Of a DNA stretch of 64,000 nt, positions 8,867 to 20,709 are shown in pieces; position 1 is the stretch's first letter; every line of letters starts with the position of its first letter. This stretch comes from Phlebopus portentosus (Eukaryota; Basidiomycota; Agaricomycetes; Boletales; Boletinellaceae), in contig JAYXKI010000004.1 of the NCBI GenBank assembly GCA_037892935.1, positions 310,001 through 374,000 of the forward strand, written 5' to 3'. Position numbers and translations under genes: made by a program. Under the pieces are notes generated by a model, which did no database searches, was not told the origin of the DNA, and was given only the letters and a program-made list of their open reading frames with translations.

Positions 8867-11707
8867 TTCATGTTCCTGATCTCAGAGACAATCTCCTCTC
8901 AGTCCTGTATTTGACTCATTCCAAATCATATGTTATCACCATTCACTATAACAAGATGCTTTTCCATTGTCATGGAACAGTTCTTTTCACTGCAAACATC
9001 ACCTCTTACAATGCAGCAACTCTCAATGGCCACATTGTCCCTACTATTGCTTATACTGCATTCACCAGCACCTGTCCACTTGATACTACACTTTGGCACA
9101 GGCACTTTGCACATCTCAATAATGGTGATGTGAACAGGTTGATGACTGAGGAGCTAGTCAAGGGAATGGTTGTCAAATCCAAGAGCACTCCAGATCCTAT
9201 CTGTGAATCTTGCATTGCTGGCAAGCAGCACAGGTCTAATGTCTCCAAACTTGCATCTCACAGAGCTTCTGGTCTCCTCCAATTGGTTCACTCTGATGTT
9301 CATGGTCCATTGCCTGTTCAATCTAGACATGGCTTTAAATATTGGATCACCTTCATTGATAATTACAGCCACTACTGGGCTGTTCTCCCATTGAAGAAGA
9401 AGAGTGATGCATTTGCTGCTTTCAAGTAATTTAAGGCCTATGCAGAGAACCAGTTAGGAGTGAAGATCAAAGCCACTCATGATGATAAAGGTGGAGAGTA
9501 TGTGTCTAAGGAATGGGACCAGTTCTGTATTACTGCAGGCATCTATAGACAGCACACTATTAGAGATGAACCTCATCAGAATGGTGTTGCAGAGCATGCT
9601 AACAGGACACTTGCAGAGGGCATCACTACTATGCTTAATGAAGCACATCTGGCCTCTAGCTTCTAGTGGGATGCAGTGACAGCATTTGTGCATGTGCATA
9701 ACTGCTTCCCACCTCTGCTGTGTCTGCCAGTACACCCTATGAGCTCTAGTTCCAGTCAAAGCCAGATGTCTCTCACTTGCATGTATTTAGATGCACCTCC
9801 TATGTGCTTGTGAAGAAAGATCAACACAAGCAGCTGCAGTCCCAGACACAGAAATGTGTGTTCTTAGGCTACCCCTCTAACTATAAAGGCTGGCTGTTTT
9901 GGAATCCACTTGCCAGGAAGGAAGTCATTAGTGACTCTGCTCAATTTGATGAGAGAGTCTTCCCTGGTACATCTGGAAACCCAGTTGACTTGAGGGTGAA
10001 TGTGCCTACACAGACAGAAGACCTGCCAGAACAGGGGGGAGTAGAGGATGCTATTGATGTTCTGTCAGCTCCTCCTCCTCCACCTGCTCCTGTGCATCCA
10101 GCAGATCCTCCTATGCCTACACCTACACCTACACCTAGTCCTCCACCCAATCCATCACCTAGTCCTCCTTCACACAGTCCCCCACATCATTCTCCTTCAC
10201 CAGCCACTCATCCACCAAAGCATGAACACACTACTTCACTACTGCTATCTGAGCAGGCCTCAAAGAAACAAAGGCCTGCTTCTTCCTGGTGGCTAGATCT
10301 AATGTGGAGACCTATTAGACATCATACCACTGGCTGGTGGGATGTGAACTATGTTGGACAGTGCCTTCCCAGATGTGTGCTAGGCTCCCCTATTCCACCA
10401 CAGCGCTTCAACTTCAACTCAGCAGAGCCAACTGTATCTGACACTGCACCTGACACTGCTTCTGATACTGACTCTACAGCTCAGCCAGATGTTGTAGAGC
10501 AGCTAGAGTAGGATATTGAGATGGACAGTGACTCACCTGATGAACTGGACATCATGTCACAAGAGGAGTTGCAAGCTAAAGCACTGATGTTTGCTGGCCT
10601 AATGGATTTTGGTGCTAATGCAGGACTAGAGGACATCTATCTGTCTTATGAAGATGCTCTGGAATATGCATTCCAGTCATCTAATTGCTCTGAGTATGTG
10701 TTCTCTGCACAAGATGTGCAACACATCAGTTCTGAACCCTATCAGTGGAAGGACATCAAAGGACATTCTGATGCAGACCTCTGGGAGAAAGCAGCTATGG
10801 AGGAATTTATCAGTCTGATTAAGAATGGCACATTTGAACTAGTCAGACTACCTCCTGGCAGAAAGCCCATTGGATGCAGATGGGTGTTTAAGCTCAAGCG
10901 CAAGGCAGATGGATCTGTAGACAGGTACAAGGCAAGGCTGGTAGCCAAGGGCTTCGCTCAGCAACCAGGTCTTGAGTTCTCTCAGGTGTTTGCCCCTACA
11001 GCCAAGTGAGCTGCACTTAGAGCCATCCTGGCAATAGCTGCATTTGAAGACCTTGAGCTGTATAGTGTTGATATCTCTACTGCTTTCCTCAATGGTGAGA
11101 TGGAGCATGATGTCTACATGAACTAGTCTGAAGGATTTGAGGACTACTTTGGCCCTGGATTTGTTCTCAAGCTGATCAAGTCAATTTATACCCTTAAGCA
11201 GGCTGGCCACCAATGGCACAAGAAGCTTGATTCAGTGATGAAGAGCATGGGCTTCAAGTTAGTGTGCTGTGATTACAGCATTTGGGTGTACAGCAGATGA
11301 AGTGCACATCATCATTCCAGTCTATGTTGATGACATGACTATTGCTGTAAAGTCTAAGCAGCAGTATGAGTCTGTTAGAGATGAACTGGCCAAGCACTTT
11401 AAACTGCATGAGTTGGGCCCAACCTCATTCCTGCTAGGAGTTCATATTCAGAGAGACCGCTCCAAGCACTCTATCAGTCTGTCACAGAGACAGTATATTA
11501 TTGATGTGCTAGAGCACTTTAGCATGAGCAACTGTGGCACTGTTACTACTCCTCTCCCTGAGCAGAAGCTCAGCAAGGACATGGCTCCTAAGACCCCTGC
11601 AGAGACTGAATATATGAAGCAGGTGCCCTACAAGCAATTGGTTGGTGCACTCATATATTTGGCTATTGCTACTAGGCCAGATATTGCCTATGCAGTTGGT
11701 GTCTTGG
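8867..11707 (+). pseudogene. Copia C2 integrase-reverse transcriptase, with stops, truncated
   Basis: This continues the C2 polyprotein: the HHCC zinc region (RHFAHLNNGD...CESCIAGKQ, near 9100-9225), the integrase core (HSDVHG near 9290), the Pro-rich linker near 10070-10200, and the reverse transcriptase with YVDDM near 11320. In-frame stops include TAA near 9428, TAG near 9664 and 9749, TAG near 10509, TGA near 11008 and TAG near 11123. A one-base frame disturbance is likely around 11270-11300. The sequence ends after AYAVGVLG, where it is fused to minus-strand H0 DNA. Confidence 0.85.
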
Positions 11708-12940
11708 GTCTCTCTGAATATGAACTCCTAGCAGGAATGAGGTTGGGCCCAACTCATGCAGTTTAAAGTGCTTGGCCAGTTCATCTCTAACAGACTCATA
11801 CTGCTGCTTAGACTTTACAGCAATGGTCATGTCATCAACATAGACTGGAATGATGATGCGCACTTCATCTCTGCTGTACACCCAAATGCTGTAATCACAG
11901 CACACTAACTTGAAGCCCATGCTCTTCATCACTGAATCAAGCTTCTTGTGCCATTGGTGGCCAGCCTGCTTAAGGCCATAAATTGACTTGATCAGCTTGA
12001 GAACAAATCCAGGGCCAAAGTAGTCCTCAAATCCCTCAGGCTAGTTCATGTAGATATCATGCTCCATCTCACCATTGAGAAAAGCAGTAGAGATATCAAC
12101 ACTATACAGCTCAAGGTCTTCAAATGCAGCTATTGCCAGGATAGCTCTAAGTGCAGCCCACTTGGCTGTAGAAGCAAACACCTGAGAGAACTCAAGACCT
12201 GGTTGCTGAGTGAAGCCCTTGGCTACCAGCCTTGCCTTGTACCTATCTACAGATCCATCTGCCTTGTGCTTGAGCTTAAACACCCATCGGCATCCAATGG
12301 GCTTTCTGCCAGGAGGTAGTCTGACTGGTTCAAATGTGCCATTCTCAATCAGACTGATAAATTCCTCCATGGCTGCTTTCTCCCAGAGGTCTGCATCAGG
12401 ACGTCCTTTGATGTCCTTCCACTGATAGGGTTCAGGACTGATGTGTTGCACGTCTTGTGCAGAGAACACATGCTCAGCGCAATTAGATGACTGGAATGCA
12501 TATTCTAGAGCATCTTCATAAGACAGATAGATGTCCTCTAGTCCTGCATTAGCACCAAAATCCATTAAGCTAGCAAACATCAGTGCTTCAGCTTGCAACT
12601 CCTCTTCTGACATAATGTCCAGTTCATCAGGTGAGTCACTGTCCATCTCAATATCCTGCTCTGGCTGCTCTATAACATCTGGCTGAGCTGCAGAGTCAGT
12701 ATCAGAAGCAGTGTCAGGTGCAGTGTCAGATACAGTTGGCTCTGCTGAGTTGAAGTTGAAGCGCTGTGGTGAAATAGGGGAGCCTAGCACACATCTGGGA
12801 AGGCACTGTCCAACATAGTCCACATCCCACCAGCCAGTGGTATGATGTCTAATAGGTCTCCACATTAGATCTAGCCACCAGGAAGAAGCAGGCCTTTGTT
12901 TCTTTGAGGCCTGCTCAGATAGCAGTGGTGAAGTAGTGTG
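11708..12940 (-). pseudogene. Copia H0 reverse transcriptase region fragment
   Basis: This is minus-strand Copia sequence corresponding to C1 positions of about 3715 to 4950: part of the reverse transcriptase with YVDDM, then upstream through the acidic linker to the TTSPLLSEQ segment. About 300 codons (12041-12940) are open, then a TAG near 12042 interrupts (TACATGAACTAG). The same codon is also a stop in C2. It begins at the C2 deletion junction and ends where the LTR of the next element begins. It is probably the continuation of the fragment at 1-51, with about 0.5 kb lost. Confidence 0.8.
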
Positions 12941-13404
12941 TGTTAGGTGACAGCCTAACACCTACATCGCCAATGCCTACTAACTAAGAGACATCCTTAT
13001 AAGCAAGAGAACCCAGTCCCTCAGATAATCCAAGGGGTGAGCATCAATGTAGAGACAAGCGAGTGTATAGCCGGAGATCTAACAAATGTCGAGGCAAGGG
13101 GCCTCTATAGGAAGACTAGCTACCTATATACCCTACGAGCCTGGGAAGAGACTATCGACTAAGAAAATGAGCATGATGTCATAGAGTTCAGAGTTAGGTC
13201 ATGTGGTCGGACGGATCGGAGGAAGCATGGGGAAAGTTGGAGTGGAGTAATAGAGAATGACTAATAAACTAACTAAGAGACCATGTGACGTCAGAGTGAA
13301 TGGAGAAGGTTAAAGAATGTTCGGACGAGTATAGATGACGACGATAAAAGAAAGGAAAAGGAAAAAGAAAAGGAAATCGAATATACATGCACATGATCCT
13401 TACA
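12941..13404 (-). repeat. LTR of the non-autonomous element (left copy)
   Basis: 464 bp, from TGTTAGGTGACAGCC to GATCCTTACA on the plus strand. It differs from 15072-15535 by scattered transitions. Confidence 0.85.
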
Positions 13405-15071
13405 TTATCTTCCCCTCAAGGCTCATCATCCCGATGAGCTGAGGCAGTTCACGCTAACATGCATTGGATCATCGCCGAGGGTGTTAGTGTTGGCGTTATG
13501 CCCAAAATTTGAGAATGTTAGTTTGGTTGAGTGTTTGCAGGTTTGTTTCTTCATTGTCAGTTTTGTCGGCATTATGCTGAAAAGCCTTATCGCTTTCTAG
13601 GTTAGCCTTCAGAGTGCCATCAGGACTTATCTCTTGGCTAACTGTTGAAAATGACGGTTCCTTCCTTCACAATACCTCCAGTTCCTTCAACACATATGCA
13701 AATTTGCAAGGGACGTTCTCTAGGACATTAGAAAAGATGTAAGGATATGAAATCAGAGATTTGCCTCACTTGTTTTGTTGCTTTCTGGTTTTGTTGGTAT
13801 CAAAAAGAAAGATATTACTATCCTTGGTGTCAACTTTCGGGATGCCCACAGGACTTATAACCCAGTCGACAATGAGAACAGCTGTCTCTCTCTTCAAGAC
13901 ACTTCCAATTCCTTCAGCAAGAACGCAAGTTCAGCAGGAGAACGTCTTTGAGGTTGTCAGAAAAGAAATGTCGCCCACCCACAATCTGTCAGGCACCAGA
14001 GGAAAACATAGGAGCAAAAAAAGAACACACTCTGTGAGACACACTCTAGGGTTGGCTTGCTTTCACTCGACAACCCCTTCGCGCATCCATACAGGGTCGG
14101 GGAACGAGGTGAGCAAAAGTGAGCCTCGACCATCAGACAGCTTGCACTGCCCTTGGCCCTCCTCTATACTATCTTCCCCTCAAGAATTGGCATCCCGACA
14201 ATTTATGGGTAGATGACGAGTGCGTGTGTCCACATTATGTACGAAGCCATCTACCCTACAGAAAAAAAAAGCAGGTAGATGGGGTAGGAAAAAAATAATG
14301 ATCGTCAGGGTTGAAGGCATGTCCCCGAAGCCTATGTAGGGGTTGATAGACATACCCCCCAAAACCTATATCATGGTCCTTCTCCAGGTTGGACATTGTC
14401 ATGAGCGATGAAAAATGAGGGTGCAAAATAGGAGTCATCGAGTTTTCACTTAGCATCAAATGAACACAGCAGGTTATGCCAGGCAGTGATAAATAGCACC
14501 AACAAGTGACTACAATACACATGTTGGGAATTGCCGATTTCGATTTTTGAGTTTTGCCTCCATTGGGACTAGAGAACATCACACATGCCCTAACCTACAT
14601 GCCACCGATGGGGATTATTGCCTACCCAGCAAATGCCAGAAGGACTTATGACCTGAGATGAACTCAGAGGGCCCTACAGCATGCAAGTCGTCGGAGGGGT
14701 GCTACTCCTTTTATCTTTCAGAAAGCGCCTATCCGCAGTTTGGTGAGCTACTACAGCATTGTTGGACACCTCACCTAGACTGTTATAAACTTGGGACATC
14801 ACCAATGGGAGACTAGTGCCACCAGCAATTAGAGACACGTACTCCATTACAGATACACTGCCCCCGTCTTGCAGCGGCTAAGGGGACTTATGTAACTACA
14901 ACACAGTACGCAGGAAGAGAGTCGGAGTCAAGGCCTGTCAGCACTCAGGTCGAGTGTCACAAATAATTACAGCCCAAAATCTGCCAGAAGGCAGCTAAGG
15001 GACTTACAACCTGTAAATGCAGGGATCTGTGTACCCTTTCTAAGCGAGAATGGTAAGTGGCCTTGACATTA
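13405..15071. other. Internal region of the LARD-like element, no recognisable gene
   Basis: No conserved retroelement domain is visible in any frame. The longest open stretch (13761-14216, 151 codons, plus strand) has no recognisable motif and is probably fortuitous. The region has internal repetition: two degenerate segments of about 240 bp start near 13550 and 13780. The word GGACTTAY recurs near 13622, 13850, 14642, 14884 and 15001. The TATCTTCCCCTCAAG motif next to the left LTR recurs near 14170. Confidence 0.5.
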
Positions 15072-15535
15072 TGTTAGATGACAGCCTAACGCCTGCATCG
15101 CTAATGCCTACTAACTAAAAGACATCCTTATAAGCAAGAGAACCCAGTCTCTCAGATAATCCAAGAGGTGAGCATCAATGTAGAGACAAGCGAGTGTATA
15201 GCCGGAGATCTAACAAATGTCGAGGCAAGGGGCCTCTACAGGAAGACTAGCTACCTATATACCCTATGAGTCTGGGAAGAGACTATCGACTAAGAAAATG
15301 AGTGTGATGTCATAGGGTTCAGAGTTAGGTCATGTAGTCGGACAGATCGGAGGAAGCATGGGGAAAGTCAGAGTGGAGTAATAGGGAATGACTAATGAAC
15401 TAACTAAGAGACCATATGACGTCGGAGTGAATGGAGAAAGTTAAAGAATGTTCAGATGGGTATAGATAACAACGATAAAGGGAAGGAAAAGAAAAAAGAA
15501 AAAGAAATCAAATATACATGCGTGTGACCCTTACA
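15072..15535 (-). repeat. LTR of the non-autonomous element (right copy)
   Basis: 464 bp, from TGTTAGATGACAGCC to GACCCTTACA on the plus strand, paired with 12941-13404. Confidence 0.85.
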
Positions 15536-15642
15536 ACACCTTTCTAACTCTTCTCTTACTTCGCTTAAGTACTGATCTTTGTAATGCTCAATTGAACTCA
15601 GGAGAAACTGTAGTGCAGTCAGCCAAAGTGAGCTTTTCCTAT
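15536..15642. other. Short unassigned segment between two elements
   Basis: 107 bp that match neither the Copia host expected on the left nor any other repeat noticed in the window. It may be a remnant of ancestral DNA, or part of an element deleted when C3 was recombined. Confidence 0.4.
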
Positions 15643-15894
15643 TGTTAGAAGTGTGATTCTGACACTCTTAGTATTTTGTAGTTTATTATTCTGTTTATAT
15701 TCTTCCTTATGTCCACTTTCTTGATCATGTGATGCTTATGTAATCTTCTATAAAAGCGGCACAGTCCATTGGTGAGTACTCTACATCAAGTGTACTCACC
15801 ACTAGACTCAGGTATGTAGTTAGACTGTTAATATACATCAAGTGTACTTACTACTGGACTCAGTGGTCCCTTGCTGGATTTGTGTGATCTAACA
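15643..15894 (+). repeat. 5' LTR of Copia C3 (subfamily A)
   Basis: 252 bp, TGTTAG...CTAACA, closest in pattern to the LTR of C2 (52-303), with the CTCTTAGTATTTTG segment typical of subfamily A and a TATAAAAG box near 15749. Confidence 0.9.
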
Positions 15895-16927
15895 GGTTAT
15901 GAGCCTTGAGCTCTAGCTGTCTGTACTACTGCATTTTTGAGTTTTTAGGTTTGGAGAGCTGCTGCTGTTGTCAGAGAAGCTTTTGGTGTTCTGGACTAGC
16001 CTTTTGGTGTGTTCCTAGTGTTTCTATCATCTTCTGCACCCTTCTGTACAGTTTCCACAGTTCCAGAGCCTTCTGCCTTCTTCCTTGGCCTTTATTAGTG
16101 CCAAATCTCTTCAAAACTCTGCTGCTTGATTGCCCTACAACTGTCTAGCCATTTTTGATGCCCCTTGGCATGTTTACTTGGCCCATATAGGCCTACTGTC
16201 CTGCCAAGTTTCAGTCTGATCCATTGCAATTTGACACTGCTATAGCCCTATCACTTTTGGCTATTTTTAAAGTTGCATTGCCTATTCTGGGTGGACTGCT
16301 CATCTGATCTGGATGCCCTTTGGTGTGCATATGGCTCCCATACCTTTGCATACTTCCACTAAGTTTCAGCTTCATTGGCTGTGGTTTAACTGCGCTGTGA
16401 GCTGTTCTTGTGCCGACAAAAAATTATCAATTGTCGCCGATCTGCTAATCCAATCTGCATGCTCTTTGCACTATTTGATTTGGCTCATTTCCCTTTATCT
16501 ATGTGCCAATTTGCATACTGTTCCACCTATCCATTCCCTCACTGCACTGCATTTTGTATCTGGCAGCTCTGGTGTTAATTAGTGTGTGGCTCTATCACTA
16601 TTGTTGGATCAGCCTAGCCTACAGACTGTGAAGCTTGCCTGCTCGGCCTTAGTTCACTGGTTATAGTCATTCTTTGAGTGTCTACTTAAGCCTAGAGCCT
16701 CTCTCAATCAGTGGTGCCTGTGGAGTCTTAGCAGACCAACAGACCAGCACTGTCTTGCGGCAAATCTATGTATACTTCAGTGACTGTAGAAGACTGCACT
16801 GGTTAGCATTGATCTGTCACCTCCAGGCATAAATTTGTTAGCACTCTCTCCCTTACTACTCCCTTGTTGCTTTTTTCTTTTGAGTGCATCATCTATCCAC
16901 TCTCATCCATACCTTATTCTCACTATC
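15895..16927 (+). other. Copia C3 leader, degraded
   Basis: Same leader as 304-1488 with many C-to-T and G-to-A changes and a deletion around 16290. No gene is seen. Confidence 0.6.
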
Positions 16928-18306
16928 ATGTCTGAACTTACAACCTCTGAGATGCTATCTACTATCACTAAGCTCAATGATAGCAATTACTCTATCTGGA
17001 AGTATGATATGCATGCTGCACTTCAAGTTAAGAAGTTGTGACGCCTGACCTCTGGTCAGGAAGCTAAGCCTAGTGCTCCAGTAGAGGCTGTCCAGCTCTA
17101 AGAAGAGAAGGCTGAGCAAGCTGCAGGCCTGATCTATCAGAGACTTGAGCATAGCATGCAGGTTATGGTGCAGGACTACATAGATGATCTAATCAAGATG
17201 TGGACTGAGCTTCAGAAGATCAATGAGCAGGACAACCCAGCTATGCATTTTAATACCTATGATGAGTTCTTCAACATCACCAAGAAGGAAGATGAGTCCC
17301 TCACTAATCTGGTGAGCAGGGTTGAGCTGGCATTGCACAAGATCAGAAGCACTCATTCTAGCACCCTCAAACTTGAGGAGTTTGAGAATGAGCTTGCATG
17401 TGAATGTCTAATTCATGCTCCTCCTGAGGACTATGCCTTCTTTCACTCTGCAGTGCTTCTTATGAAGGGATTCAAGTAGAATAACCTCAAAGAGGCATTT
17501 GCTCAAGAGCAGCAGAACCGTCAAGAGTGCATTCAGCTTCAGCCCCAGGCCATGTTCACATTCACTAATAGTGCTGCAAAGCCTATCTTCTCTCAAGGTG
17601 TCACTTGCACCTTCTGTGGTATTTCTAAGCACACAGAGGAGAACTGCTATATGAAGCAGGCAGCCTTCAAGGATGCACATGTCAGGGCTAAGAGGAATAG
17701 AGAAGAGAAGAGAAGGAAGGGCAGAAAGAGCCAGAAGGCCCATATTGCTCAACAAGATAAATCTGCTGAATCTGCTGAATTTGCTGGCAATGCAAGTGCT
17801 CTTGACTATACCAATCCCCATTCATCTCTTATCCCAGATGCAGGAACTAACTGGATTGCTGACATAGATACCACTTGCCACATGACTCCATATTGTCATT
17901 AGTTTACTAAATACTCAACAAATTACACCCCTATTTGTTTGGCCAACAACCAAGTTATTTATTCAGTTGGCATTAGCACAGTGCACTTTCAGCCTGTAGT
18001 TAGTGGCAAATCTGAACAGTTACTTGAATTTGAGTGTGTACTTTATGTTCCTGATCTTAGAAATAATCTCCTCTCAGTCCTGTATTTGACTCATTCCAAA
18101 TCATATATTGTCACTATTCACTATAACAAGATGCTTTTTTATTGTCATGGAATAGTTCTCTTCACTGCAAATATCACTTCTAATAATACAGCAACTCTTA
18201 ATGACCACATTGTCCCTACTATTGCTTATACTGCATTCACTAGCACCTGTCCACTTGACACTACACTTTGGCACAGGCGCTTTGCTCACCTCAATCATGG
18301 TGATAT
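16928..18306 (+). pseudogene. Copia C3 gag-protease, with stops
   Basis: Starts at ATG 16928 (MSELTTSEMLSTITKLNDSN). In-frame stops are at 17039 (TGA), near 17099 (TAA), near 17477 and near 17900. From about 17580 to 17960 it is nearly identical to C2 2160-2540, including the lost protease signature (ADIDTTCHM for ADTGATCHM) and the Trp-to-stop change after the HCH/HRH residues. The zinc knuckle is intact. A palindromic element is inserted at the TA at 18307-18308. Confidence 0.85.
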
Positions 18307-18308
18307 TA

Positions 18309-19392
18309 CAGCTAGTTGCAAAATTGTTGGCAATCATGTGATTTTACCACTTTTCATGTCACAAGTGCCTCAAAACACAGATAAAATCATATCTCACCCA
18401 AAACTCAATGGTTTCACATTATCTAAGTTGCTAAATTCATATTTTCAAAAGGGCTTTTATTTAGAAATAAATATTGAGAAAATAGAGCAAAAAATGACCC
18501 CAAAATAGCAAAAATATTATTTTTTGCCTCTTCTTTGCATATACATTTTTTTCTGTGATCCCTGCTGGTCTAGCACCTCCCCAAAGCTTTCCAAAATGAT
18601 AACATGATTATACTATGAATTTACAGTCTGAATTTGAGTTGAATTGTGTACCAGAATGTACTACTTTGAGGCATGCCTGAATTACTCAAAACTTATCATT
18701 TCCTCCTAGCCTCCCAAGCATCAGAAAAAATTCTTACAGGTCAGATTCATACATGTAAATTCATTTCAGATGTAATAGACTAGTTTTATATATTAGCTAG
18801 GGCCTCAGCTTGCACTGGTGAGCTGAGAAGATGCTGTCTAGAATGGTGCATACAACCAGAACCACTTATTCAGCACAGCTCCTCAGTGGATCCTACAGCA
18901 ACAGGTGGTGCTTAAAGCTCATGTATTTAATCTATAGTGAATTTACATGCATGAATCTGACCTGTAAGAATTTTTTCTGGAGCTTGGGAGGCTAGGGGGG
19001 AATGATAAATTTTGAGTGATTCAGGCATGCCTCAAAGCAGTACATTCTGGTATACAATTCAACTCAAATTCAGACTGTAAATTCATAGTATAATCATGTT
19101 ATCATTTTGGACAGCTTTGGGGAGGTGCTGGACCAGCAGGGATCACAGAAAAAAATGTATATGCAAAGAAGAGGTAAAAAACAATATTTTTGCTATTTTG
19201 GGGTCATTTTTTGCTCTATTTTCTCAATCTTTATTTCTAAATGAAAGCCCTTTTGAAAATATGAATTTAGCAACTTAGATAATGTGAAACCATTGAGTTT
19301 TGGGTGAGATATGATTTTATCTGTGTTTTGAGGCACTTGTGACATAAAAAGTAGTGAAATCACATGATTGCCAATAATTTTACAACTAGCTG
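18309..19392. mobile_element. Palindromic TA-flanked element, copy 1 (1084 bp)
   Basis: The ends are CAGCTAGTTGCAAAATTGTT and its inverse, each next to TA (18307-18308 and 19393-19394). The flanking Copia sequence rejoins across one TA. The two arms, each close to 480 bp, are inverted copies of one another and surround a unique loop of roughly 110-130 bp. There is no transposase; short ORFs in the arms occur on both strands because of the palindrome. TA duplication and CAG termini suggest Tc1/mariner-type mobilisation in trans. Same length as the copies at 36550 and 38167. Confidence 0.88.
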
Positions 19393-19394
19393 TA

Positions 19395-20255
19395 ATAGGT
19401 TGATGACTGAGGAGTTGGTCAAGGGAATGGTTATCAAGTCCAAGAGCACTCCAGATCCTATCTGTGAACCTTGCATTGCTAGCAAGCAGTACAGGTCTAA
19501 TGTCTCCAAACTTGCATCTTATAGAGCTTCTGGTCTCCTCCAATTGGTTCACTCTAATGTTCATAGTCCATTGTCTGTCCAGTCCAGACATGGCTTCAAA
19601 TACTGGATCACCGTCATTAATAATTACAGCCACTACTGGGCTGTTCTCCCATTGAAGAAGAAGAGTGATGCATTTGCTGCTTTCAAGTAATTTAAGGCCT
19701 ATGCAGAGAACCAGTTAGGAGTGAAGATCAAAGCCACTCGTGATGATAAAGGTGGAGAGTATGTGTCTAAGGAATGGGACCATTACTGCAGGCATCCACA
19801 GACAGCACACTATCAGAGATGAACCTCATTAGAATGGTGTTGCAGAGTGTGCTAACAGGACACTTGCAGAGGGCATCACTACTATGCTTAATGAAGCACA
19901 TCTGGCCTCTAGCTTCTAGTGGGATGCAGTGACAGCATTTGTGCATATGCATAACTGCTCTCCCACCTCTGCTGTGTCTGCCAGTACACCCTATGAGCTC
20001 TAGTTCCAGTCAAAACCAGATGTCTCTCACTTGCATGTATTTAGATGCATCTCCTATGTGCTTGTGAAGAAAGATCAACACAAGCAGCTGCAGTCCCACA
20101 CACAGAAATGTGTGTTTCTAGGCTACCCCTCTAATTATAAAGGCTGGCTATTCTGGAATCCACTTACCAGGAAGGAAGTCATTAGTGACTCTGCTCAATT
20201 TGATGAGAGAGTCTTTTCTGGTACATCTAGAAATCTAGTTGACTTGAGGGTGAAT
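19395..20255 (+). pseudogene. Copia C3 integrase region, with stops
   Basis: Copia integrase (RLMTEELVKGM...CEPCIASKQ...HSNVHSPL...) resumes after the palindromic insertion. It has a TAA near 19688, TAG near 19918 and TAG near 20003, at the same codons as C2. A deletion near 19780 shifts the frame, and the NGVAEHANR catalytic region is mutated. It ends at TGAAT (20251-20255), the target of the chromovirus. Confidence 0.85.
20251..20255. repeat. Target-site duplication TGAAT, left of chromovirus
   Basis: Repeated at 26888-26892. Copia coding sequence (DLRVN then MPTQTEDL) rejoins across one copy. Confidence 0.95.
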
Positions 20256-20709
20256 TGTAAGGACTCAAACATTTTCCTTTTCTTTTTTTATGTCATCATT
20301 CATTTTAATATTCTTTTCCTTTTCTTTTCTTATGCACTTACTCATCCTTTTGCCAGAACATTCCACGACATTCTACCACGCTCACTAATCACCCCATTCC
20401 TTTGTCATGTGACTTCCTATTAGAGTAGACCTTTTCCACGCTCAAAGTCTATATAAGTAGATAGTTTGACTCGTTTGTTTCCTTGTCTTTCTATTCTACT
20501 TACCTTCACTGCGACATAGGTATCTACTCTTGTATTATTAGTTTACTGAATTCTACTTACCTTCACTGCGACATAGTGTTCGATGGTCTAGACTTAAGCC
20601 TCGTCTTAGCTGTCTTGACCTGAGTGACGTATGTGGGATTATCTCATTTATGCTTATTTGTTATTGTATTGGCCTGCCTCGACTCACTTCTTGAGCCGTC
20701 TGCCTAACA
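20256..20709 (+). repeat. 5' LTR of chromovirus
   Basis: 454 bp, TGTAAGG...CCTAACA. It contains a TATATAAG promoter box near 20449 and a short tandem repeat of the TTCTACTTACCTTCACTGCG segment (near 20496 and 20549). Confidence 0.93.

Larger units (their letters stand above)
52..11707 (+). mobile_element. Ty1/Copia retrotransposon C2, defective, split by C1 and 3'-truncated
   Basis: This is a plus-strand Copia with 5' LTR (52-303), long leader (304-1488), gag-pro (1489-2602), then, after the nested C1 element (2603-8861 plus the duplicated TGTAC), integrase and reverse transcriptase (8867-11707). It stops abruptly inside the reverse transcriptase after the residues AYAVGVLG. The RNase H end and the 3' LTR are missing, and minus-strand Copia sequence (H0) follows directly, so a deletion removed C2's 3' end together with some H0 sequence. 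Several stops are shared with C3. Confidence 0.85.
12941..15535 (-). mobile_element. Non-autonomous LTR element (LARD-like), orientation inferred as minus
   Basis: Two 464-bp direct repeats enclose about 1.67 kb with no reverse transcriptase, integrase or protease. Read on the minus strand the LTRs start TGTAAGG and end CTAACA, the same termini as the chromovirus at 20256-26887. A purine-rich CTTGAGGGGAAGATAA lies just before the left LTR, fitting a polypurine tract, so it is probably mobilised by a Ty3/Gypsy element. The flanking 5-mers (GTGTG and ACACC) do not match, so the insertion site was rearranged afterwards. Confidence 0.75.

Noticed and set aside
13761..14216. 151-codon open frame in the LARD-like element
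   Set aside because: No motif, no homologous frame kept between the internal repeats; most likely chance.
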